A DNA stretch of 5,554 nucleotides, taken from assembly GCA_903893935.1 (NCBI GenBank), contig CAITOD010000423.1, positions 1-5,554 on the forward strand, given 5' to 3'. Positions 1 to 4,412 of the stretch are shown one piece after another. Below the pieces are notes generated by a model. The model was not told where the DNA came from and did not search any database. It was given only the letters and a program-made list of their open reading frames with translations. The stretch is from an uncultured Sphingomonadales bacterium. Lineage in GTDB: Bacteria > Pseudomonadota > Alphaproteobacteria > Sphingomonadales > Sphingomonadaceae. The translations under genes and the position numbers were made by a program. Every line of letters starts with the position of its first letter. Position 1 is the stretch's first letter.

Positions 1-651
1 GTCGCGCGTCAGGAGTTCGAGCCCGGCCTCTTCGGCGCCGAGCAGCAGCGTGATCAGGTTGATGTCTTCGTGCGCGCCGGCGCGGATCGCGCCCGGAGGG
101 GCATCGGCGATCGGCGGATAGTGCAACAGCCGCAGCACCGAATTGCCATCGGCAATTGCCGGCGCAAACCAGTCTGCGGGCAGATCGAGCGCCACGGCCA
201 GATACGACAGGATGCGCGCGCCGACTGTATCGAAAGCGGCATAGAGCGCGCGAAAGGTCTCGGCAAAGTGTGCCGGCCGGTCGGGCCAGAGATTGGGCGG
301 CATGCTGTCCGACAGCGGATGCCCGGGCGGCAGATCGCGGCCAATATGCCAGAATTCCTTGAGATCGTGGACTTCGGCGCCTTTGGCGATTTCGGTGCCG
401 AACGGGGTATAGCCGCGCGCGCCGCCCTGGCCCTCGCGGTGCCAGCGCCGCTTTTCCGCCTCGGGCAAAGCAAACAATGCCCGCGTCAATTCCCAGCCGC
501 GCGCGATCAGATCGGGATCGATGCCGTGGTCGGCCACCAGCGCAAAGCCATAGCGGCCAAAGCTGTCGGCGAGGCTGGCGGGCAACAGCGCCGGATCATC
601 CGCCAGCGAAATGACGCGAAGGCTTGGCAGGGCGGGCGTTTCAGGCGACAT
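1..651 (-). CDS. Isopenicillin N synthase family 2OG-Fe(II) oxygenase, 3' end outside window
   Basis: A cytosolic non-heme iron dioxygenase; substrate unknown. The 217 visible residues start MSPETPALPSLRVISLADD and run open to the window edge. Residues about 10-120 look like the DIOX_N domain (RYGFALVADHGI, then EAEKRRWHREGQGGARGYTP, typical of small-molecule oxygenases of the IPNS / plant-type family). The YPP stretch (LRLLHYPP) is followed by AHEDINLITLLLG, which supplies the first two iron ligands of the HxD...H triad, H194 and D196. The distal His and the RxS 2-oxoglutarate-binding motif would lie beyond the edge, so full activity cannot be judged; family members are usually 300-350 residues. 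The ATG at 651 is preferred because GGAA lies 8 nt upstream; an in-frame ATG at 669 would add six residues but has no clear ribosome binding site. It is divergent from the EVE gene. The family is secure. The reaction is not: such proteins hydroxylate, desaturate or cyclise very different substrates. Confidence 0.88.
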   Translation of the reverse strand, partial: MSPETPALPSLRVISLADDPALLPASLADSFGRYGFALVADHGIDPDLIARGWELTRALFALPEAEKRRWHREGQGGARGYTPFGTEIAKGAEVHDLKEFWHIGRDLPPGHPLSDSMPPNLWPDRPAHFAETFRALYAAFDTVGARILSYLAVALDLPADWFAPAIADGNSVLRLLHYPPIADAPPGAIRAGAHEDINLITLLLGAEEAGLELLTRD

Positions 652-695
652 GCGGCAAATTCCGTTCATCCGGCAGCATCGAGCAGTGGAAGCTT
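652..695. promoter_or_regulatory. Short divergent intergenic region between the oxygenase and EVE genes
   Basis: Only 44 bp separate the two start codons. The minus-strand ribosome binding site (GGAA, complement of 660-663) and the plus-strand one (GTGGAAG, 686-692) both lie inside it. That leaves no room for two complete promoters, so at least one promoter must reach into the opposite gene's coding sequence. I could not pick out a convincing -35/-10 pair. Confidence 0.35.
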
Positions 696-1142
696 ATGAC
701 CGCAATTGCCAATCCCGCCATCGCTGGCAAGCAGCTTTGGCTGATGAAGTCCGAACCCGATGCCTATAGCTACGACGATCTGATCGCCGAAGGCGAGGGG
801 ACGTGGGACGGCGTTCGCAACCATCTCGCCGCGCGCAATCTGCGCACGATGCGCGCGGGCGATCTGGCTTTTTTCTATCATTCGAACATCGGCAAGGAAA
901 TTGTCGCGGTGATCACCATCTCGGTCCCGGGGCTGATCGACCCGTCCGATCCCGATGGCAAATGGGCCGCAGTCAAAGTGCAGCCGCTGGCGCGCCTTGC
1001 CCGACCGGTCACGCTGGCGACAATCAAGGCGACTCCGGCCTTGGCAGACATGGACCTGCTGCGCCAGTCGCGCCTGTCGGTCTCGGCGGTGCGCCCGGAG
1101 GAATGGACGCTGATCCTCGACATGGCGGGCGGCTTGATCTGA
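696..1142 (+). CDS. EVE domain-containing protein (PUA-like, thymocyte nuclear protein 1 family)
   Basis: A small soluble protein of 148 residues made almost entirely of one EVE domain, a PUA-like fold. Family marks in order are LWLMKSEPDAYSYDDL (residues 14-29), TWDGVRN (36-42), MRAGDLAFFYHSNIGKEIV (52-70), KWAAVKVQPLARLARPVTL in the middle, and LLRQSRLSVSAVRPEEW near the C-terminus. Members of this family and the related YTH/ASCH folds bind modified nucleobases; human THYN1 is reported to bind 5-hydroxymethylcytosine. The bacterial ligand is generally unknown, so a modified-base reader role is inference. The ATG at 696 is preferred, with GTGGAAG just upstream. An in-frame start at 624 would add 24 residues lying across the oxygenase start, and most relatives begin only a few residues before WLMKSEP. 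The core loop reads NHLAARNLR where I remember NYQARNNLR-like sequences. The function is probably housekeeping or regulatory; the family call is firm. Confidence 0.9.
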   Translation: MTAIANPAIAGKQLWLMKSEPDAYSYDDLIAEGEGTWDGVRNHLAARNLRTMRAGDLAFFYHSNIGKEIVAVITISVPGLIDPSDPDGKWAAVKVQPLARLARPVTLATIKATPALADMDLLRQSRLSVSAVRPEEWTLILDMAGGLI

Positions 1143-1148
1143 AGCGCT

Positions 1149-1178
1149 GTCCCCATTCCGAACGTCCTGCAATGGGAC
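1149..1178. repeat. Imperfect inverted repeat after the EVE gene
   Basis: GTCCCCATT (1149-1157) pairs with AATGGGAC (1171-1178): eight base pairs with one bulged C and a 13-nt loop, beginning seven bases after the EVE stop codon. No run of T follows on either strand, so it is not a classical Rho-independent terminator. It could protect the mRNA 3' end, act with Rho, or be coincidental in GC-rich DNA. Confidence 0.35.
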
Positions 1179-1201
1179 CGGGCTGGGGGGTACTCATCCG
1201 G

Positions 1202-1216
1202 TTAACAAAGTCTTAA
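1202..1216. promoter_or_regulatory. CtrA-like binding site (TTAA-N7-TTAA)
   Basis: The bases TTAACAAAGTCTTAA match the full CtrA consensus TTAA-N7-TTAA exactly. CtrA is the response regulator that controls cell-cycle, motility and envelope genes in many alphaproteobacteria. By eye these are the only two TTAA words in the window, so the precise 7-bp spacing is unlikely to be chance in DNA this GC-rich. The box ends 10 bp before the ATG at 1227. If the transcript is nearly leaderless, the box would lie between or over the core promoter elements, which fits repression or close-contact control rather than the usual -35 overlap. Direct binding is inference. Confidence 0.5.
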
Positions 1217-1226
1217 ACACGCCGGC

Positions 1227-1478
1227 ATGAGCACCGACCAAGTCCTGCCGGGCCGCCCGGCCACGCCGCACAGTTTTCGCCGCAATCTGCCCGAGCGCGT
1301 CCGCGCGCGGCTTGCAGCGCCGCTGCCGGAGTTTGAACCCGAAGTCGAAGCGGCGATCACCCGCGCCGGGCTGCGCTCGCCACCGGTCGACTGGAAGCAC
1401 CTGAGCGCGCAAGATGTGCGCGACTTCCTGCTCGCCTATTGCGCGGCATTCATCGCGCTGCAGACGTTCATGGCCTGA
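1227..1478 (+). CDS. Small uncharacterised protein with hydrophobic C-terminus
   Basis: An 83-residue protein I cannot assign to a named family. Residues 1-25 are basic and proline-containing (RPATPHSFRRNLPERVRARL). The middle is mixed and acidic (PEFEPEVEAAITRAGL, then a DWKHLSAQDVRDF segment). The last 17 or so residues (FLLAYCAAFIALQTFMA) form a hydrophobic helix long enough to lie in or on the membrane, possibly a tail anchor. No N-terminal signal peptide is visible. Coding status is supported by strong G/C preference at third positions and by its neat fit between the EVE gene and the convergent transporter. The only in-frame ATG is at 1227, because a TAA at 1203-1205 closes the frame upstream. 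No Shine-Dalgarno sequence precedes it, so translation may be leaderless or driven by a weak site. The CtrA-like box directly upstream hints at cell-cycle-linked expression. It stops 4 bp before the end of the convergent transporter gene. Confidence 0.75.
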   Translation: MSTDQVLPGRPATPHSFRRNLPERVRARLAAPLPEFEPEVEAAITRAGLRSPPVDWKHLSAQDVRDFLLAYCAAFIALQTFMA

Positions 1479-1482
1479 CGCC

Positions 1483-2808
1483 TCAGAAGGTGTGTTCGAT
1501 CTCGCCGATATGCGCCTGTTCGTCGCGATAAAGCTGGGCAGCGATCATCGCGCAAATCGAACACATTCCGGCCCCCAGCAGCAGCTGGTGGACAATCGCC
1601 ACGCCTGCGCTGCTCAGCCCCACCGCGACCAGCGATCCGACCACCATCGAAGCCGAATTGACGATGTTGTTGGCGGCGATCGTGCGCGAGGTTTCCGATT
1701 TGTCGACCACCGTGGTCAGGAACGCATAGAGCGGCACCACGAACATGCCGCCTGCAACCGCGATGCCGAGCAATGAGGCGAGCAGCGGGATCGCCAGCGG
1801 CTGGTGCACGAACGTCCACACATCGAGCAAATGGTCGCGCCCGCGCGGCGGCCACTGGCGGCACACCACATCGAACGCGATGATGAATCCTGCCATCACG
1901 ATCACCGAGAGCGGGGCATAGCGGGCGGAGACTTTGCCGCACAGCAGCCGGTTGATCGACACCGATCCGAGCGCGACCCCGATCGAGAACATCACCAGAA
2001 ACAGGCTCGCCACGCTTTTGCTCGCGCCAAGCACGTTTTTGGCGAGCGGGGGAAACTGGATGAACAGCACCGCGCCGACCGACCAGAACACGCTGATCGC
2101 GGCAATCGCCAGAAACACGCGCGGGTGGCGCATGGTCATCCGCACGAGGTGGACGGCCGAGCGGAACACGTTGAAATCGATCGGTTCGGGCGTCATCTGC
2201 GACGGCGCCGGCGGCACATATTGCGCCGAAACCAGCCCGACCAGCGCGGTTGCCACCACCACCACTGCGGCCCATTCGACCGGGATGAAACCTGCGAGCA
2301 CGGTGCCGGCGAGAATGGCGAGATAGGTCCCCGCTTCGACGAGGCCGGTGCCCGCCAGCACTTCGTCGGCATGCAAGTGCTGCGGCAGGATCGCGTATTT
2401 GATCGGGCCGAAGAACGAGGAATGCACGCCCATCGCGAATAGCGCCGTCAGCATCAGCGGGATCGACAGCGTTTCGACCGCGATCCTCTGCCAGGCGAGC
2501 AGCAGTCCGCAGCCGCCGACCAGCATGATGCCCACTTCGCAGGCTTTGACCACGCGGATGATCCGCGCCTTGTCGCGCAAATCGGCCAATTGCCCGGCCA
2601 GCGCCGACAGCAGCACGAAGGGCAGGATGAACAAGCCCGATGCGATCGCGGAAAACCGTGCCTCTTTGCTCTCGGAATTGTAGACGCTGTAGACCACGAA
2701 CAGCAGCATGGCATTCTTGAACAGGTTGTCGTTGAACGCGCCCAGCAACTGGGTGACAAACAGCGGAAGAAAGCGGCGCTGGCGGATCAGATTGGTGTTG
2801 GTTATCAT
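1483..2808 (-). CDS. MFS transporter, LplT / Aas N-terminal-domain type (possible lysophospholipid transporter)
   Basis: An integral inner-membrane protein of 441 residues with about twelve hydrophobic segments. Family marks are FLPLFVTQLLGAFNDNLFKN (13-32), a motif-A-like loop GQLADLRDKARIIR (72-85), the highly characteristic GVHSSFFGPIKYAILPQHL (127-145), and near the C-terminus GGMFVVPLYAFL followed by SRTIAANNIVNSASMV. These match the MFS half of bacterial Aas fusion proteins and the lysophospholipid flippase LplT, which move lyso-PE or lyso-PG inward for re-acylation. Here the gene ends after the MFS part, and no PlsC or acyl-ACP synthetase domain follows, so the acylating partner must be encoded elsewhere. 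The ATG at 2808 is preferred; the TTG directly before it (2811) would sit too close to the GGGG upstream. It is divergent from pgsA, a phospholipid-synthesis gene, which agrees with a lipid role. The family is firm; the exact substrate is inferred. Confidence 0.88.
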   Translation of the reverse strand: MITNTNLIRQRRFLPLFVTQLLGAFNDNLFKNAMLLFVVYSVYNSESKEARFSAIASGLFILPFVLLSALAGQLADLRDKARIIRVVKACEVGIMLVGGCGLLLAWQRIAVETLSIPLMLTALFAMGVHSSFFGPIKYAILPQHLHADEVLAGTGLVEAGTYLAILAGTVLAGFIPVEWAAVVVVATALVGLVSAQYVPPAPSQMTPEPIDFNVFRSAVHLVRMTMRHPRVFLAIAAISVFWSVGAVLFIQFPPLAKNVLGASKSVASLFLVMFSIGVALGSVSINRLLCGKVSARYAPLSVIVMAGFIIAFDVVCRQWPPRGRDHLLDVWTFVHQPLAIPLLASLLGIAVAGGMFVVPLYAFLTTVVDKSETSRTIAANNIVNSASMVVGSLVAVGLSSAGVAIVHQLLLGAGMCSICAMIAAQLYRDEQAHIGEIEHTF

Positions 2809-2862
2809 CAAACCCCGGATGGCATCCCCATTTCGGAGTGCACCCTTAGCGGCAAGCGCCGG

Positions 2863-2894
2863 GCGGGCAAGCGCGATGTTTGCACGCAGCCCGC
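2863..2894 (+). repeat. Possible hairpin in the pgsA leader
   Basis: GCGGGC (2863-2868) pairs with GCCCGC (2889-2894). Inside this, GCG (2871-2873) pairs with CGC (2885-2887) across an AA/A internal bulge, leaving an 11-nt loop. It ends 22 bp before the pgsA start and leaves the ribosome binding site free. There is no T run, so it is not an intrinsic terminator. GC-rich sequence makes such pairings fairly common. Confidence 0.25.
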
Positions 2895-2909
2895 GAAGCG
2901 ATAAAGCCC

Positions 2910-2914
2910 GGAGG
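2910..2914 (+). promoter_or_regulatory. Ribosome binding site of pgsA
   Basis: GGAGG, the strongest Shine-Dalgarno word in the window, lies only 2 nt before the ATG at 2917, closer than usual. The start is nevertheless fixed by protein homology, since the family's N-terminus is MLTLPNILTLSRI-like. Confidence 0.6.
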
Positions 2915-2916
2915 CC

Positions 2917-3510
2917 ATGCTGACGCTCCCCAACATTCTCACCCTGTCGCGGATTTTTGCCGTGCCGCTGCTCGTCGGTCTGCTGTGGTGGCCAGACTGG
3001 GCGGCGGGCTATGCGCTGGGCTTTGCCATGTATTGCCTGATGGGGGTGACCGACTACTTTGACGGCTATCTCGCGCGCGCGCAGGGAACCGTCTCAAAAT
3101 TGGGCATTTTTCTCGACCCGATCGCCGACAAGATCATGGTCGCCGCCGTTATCCTGGTGCTCGCGGCGCGCGGCGTGCTGACCGGGCCTTATGTCGGATC
3201 GCTCCACGTGATCGCCGGGCTGGTGATTCTGCTGCGCGAGATCGCGGTATCGGGCTTGCGCGAATTTCTGGGCTCGCTGCAAGTCTCGGTGCCGGTATCG
3301 AAGCTCGCCAAATGGAAAACCACTGCGCAAATGGTGGCGCTCGGCGCGCTGATTCTCGGCCGCGCGCTGCCCGGGTGGAGCGTGATGGTGGGCGCGCTCG
3401 CGTGGAACGTGCCACACACGATCGGGCTGACCACGCTGTGGACCGCCGCCGCGCTGACGCTGATTACCGGTTGGGACTACTTGCGCGTCGGCCTCAAGCA
3501 CATGGAATAA
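2917..3510 (+). CDS. pgsA: CDP-diacylglycerol--glycerol-3-phosphate 3-phosphatidyltransferase
   Basis: This inner-membrane enzyme transfers a phosphatidyl group from CDP-diacylglycerol to glycerol-3-phosphate. The product, phosphatidylglycerophosphate, is the committed precursor of phosphatidylglycerol and cardiolipin. At 197 residues it has normal length. It carries the complete CDP-alcohol phosphotransferase signature DxxDGxxAR-x8-GxxxDxxxD: D46, D49, G50, A53, R54, G63, D67 and D71, where the aspartates bind the divalent metals. The N-terminus MLTLPNILTLSRIFAVPLL is typical of PgsA, as is the GLREFLGSL stretch further on. About six hydrophobic segments can be seen. The start at 2917 follows GGAGG closely. 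The gene stops 5 bp before the end of the convergent oxyR and has no same-strand partner, so it looks monocistronic. It is divergent from a putative lysophospholipid transporter, which may share regulation. It is very likely essential. Confidence 0.96.
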   Translation: MLTLPNILTLSRIFAVPLLVGLLWWPDWAAGYALGFAMYCLMGVTDYFDGYLARAQGTVSKLGIFLDPIADKIMVAAVILVLAARGVLTGPYVGSLHVIAGLVILLREIAVSGLREFLGSLQVSVPVSKLAKWKTTAQMVALGALILGRALPGWSVMVGALAWNVPHTIGLTTLWTAAALTLITGWDYLRVGLKHME

Positions 3511-3527
3511 CGCGCTCAGCCGGCGCG
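3511..3527. terminator. Weak hairpin at the pgsA / oxyR convergent junction
   Basis: CGCGC (3511-3515) pairs with GCGCG (3523-3527) around a 7-nt loop that contains the oxyR stop codon. Read on the minus strand, the stem is followed by TTATT, a poor T tract; on the plus strand no T run follows. If it terminates anything it would be oxyR transcription, weakly. A five-base-pair stem in GC-rich DNA may also be chance. Confidence 0.2.
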
Positions 3528-4412
3528 CAATTCCTCGGCGAGCAGATGAAATTCCTCGCTGCGCGGTGAATTGCGCCGCCACACCAGCGCGATCTGGCGG
3601 AACGCATGGTCGCTGGTCAGCGGGCGCGCGACAATCCGCGTGCCGTTCAGAATGCCCGCGCGGATCGCCATTTCGGGCAGCATGGTCAGCCCCAGCCCGT
3701 TGTCGACCATCTGCACCAGCGTGTGCAGCGACGTGCCGATCATCGTGGCGCTTGCGCGCAGTTCGGGCCGGTTGCAGGCAGCAAGCGCGTGTTCCTTGAG
3801 GCAATGCCCGTCTTCAAGCAGCAGCAGCCGGTTTTCATCGATCGCCGAAGGTGCGATTTCCGCCGGCGGGTCGCGCGGATCGTCGTGTGGAAACGCGACC
3901 AGCAAGGGATCGTCGAACAGCTGATGCACTTCGACGTCGCCGGTGGCGAACGGCAGCGCCAGCAGCACGCAATCGGCGCGGCCATGGTGGAGCGATTCGA
4001 TCGCTGCGGCACTCGGTTCTTCGCGCAGGAACAGGCGCAATTGCGGGCGCTCGCTGCGCAGCCGGGGCAGGATGCGCGGCAGCAGAAACGGCGCAATCGT
4101 CGGGATCACGCTCATCCGCAATTCGCCTACCAGCGGGCGCCCTTGCGCCTGCACGAGGTCCGACAGTTCTTCGGCTTCGCGCAGCAGCCGGTGCGCTTTG
4201 GCGACCACCTGGTTGCCGAGCGGGGTAAACCGCACCACGCGCCGCGTGCGTTCGACCAGCGTGACGTCGAGCAGCGACTCGAGCTCGCGCAAGCCTGCCG
4301 ACAGCGTCGATTGCGACACGAAACAGGCTTCTGCCGCGCGGCCGAAATGGCCGTGTTCGTGCAGTGCGACAAGGTATTGCAGCTGCTTGAGCGTCGGCAG
4401 GTAGATTGCCAT
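3516..4412 (-). CDS. oxyR: Hydrogen peroxide-sensing LysR-type transcriptional regulator OxyR
   Basis: A cytosolic DNA-binding regulator of 298 residues (E. coli OxyR has 305) that activates catalase, peroxiredoxin and related genes when oxidised by H2O2. The LysR winged helix-turn-helix covers about residues 6-65 (HFGRAAEACFVSQSTLS ... LVERTRRVVRFTPLG). The substrate-binding fold begins near LRMSVIPTIAPFLLPRILP (98-116). The redox loop reads LLEDGHCLKEHALAAC: C204 and C213 correspond to E. coli Cys199 and Cys208 with the same nine-residue spacing, and H203 and T105 match peroxide-site residues His198 and Thr100. C30 and C148 also match E. coli cysteines, while the equivalents of Cys180 and Cys259 are absent. 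Lys206 and Glu207 replace the E. coli Arg201 and Asp202. The ATG at 4412 overlaps the rnd stop by one base (TGATG), with GAAGA just upstream inside rnd, so the two are probably co-transcribed and translationally coupled. No catalase or ahp gene is in the window. Confidence 0.93.
   Translation of the reverse strand: MAIYLPTLKQLQYLVALHEHGHFGRAAEACFVSQSTLSAGLRELESLLDVTLVERTRRVVRFTPLGNQVVAKAHRLLREAEELSDLVQAQGRPLVGELRMSVIPTIAPFLLPRILPRLRSERPQLRLFLREEPSAAAIESLHHGRADCVLLALPFATGDVEVHQLFDDPLLVAFPHDDPRDPPAEIAPSAIDENRLLLLEDGHCLKEHALAACNRPELRASATMIGTSLHTLVQMVDNGLGLTMLPEMAIRAGILNGTRIVARPLTSDHAFRQIALVWRRNSPRSEEFHLLAEELRAG

Larger units (their letters stand above)
2809..2916. promoter_or_regulatory. Divergent intergenic region between the MFS transporter and pgsA
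   Basis: This 108-bp gap must hold or adjoin the promoters of both genes. It contains a direct repeat GGCAAGCGC (2851-2859 and 2866-2874, starts 15 bp apart) and a possible hairpin in the pgsA leader. I see no strong sigma-70 consensus. A TTGCAC (2880-2885) and GATAAA (2900-2905) pair is only 14 bp apart and too near the ATG to trust. Confidence 0.45.

Noticed and set aside
624..695. N-terminal extension of the EVE protein by 24 residues
   Set aside because: It lies across the oxygenase start, has no family similarity, and the start at 696 has a suitable GTGGAAG upstream.
70..699. Open frame of 209 codons on the plus strand opposite the oxygenase
   Set aside because: The predicted protein is Arg/Gln/Ala-rich with no recognisable domain. 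The minus strand holds a clear oxygenase with conserved HxD, so this is an antisense shadow of GC-rich coding DNA.
867..874. Run of T inside the EVE gene as a possible intrinsic terminator
   Set aside because: It encodes the conserved AFFYH segment and has no convincing stem directly before it.
1149..1178. Inverted repeat as a Rho-independent terminator of the EVE gene
   Set aside because: No T tract follows on either strand; kept only as an inverted repeat.
1804..2442. Open frame of 212 codons on the plus strand inside the transporter gene
   Set aside because: The product is His/Arg/Asp-rich low-complexity sequence antisense to a clear MFS protein; it is a shadow.
2809..2811. TTG as start codon of the transporter
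   Set aside because: An ATG follows immediately at 2808 and is better spaced from the GGGG upstream.
2880..2905. TTGCAC / GATAAA as a sigma-70 promoter for pgsA
   Set aside because: The spacing is 14 bp rather than about 17, and the implied start site would leave only a few bases before the ATG.
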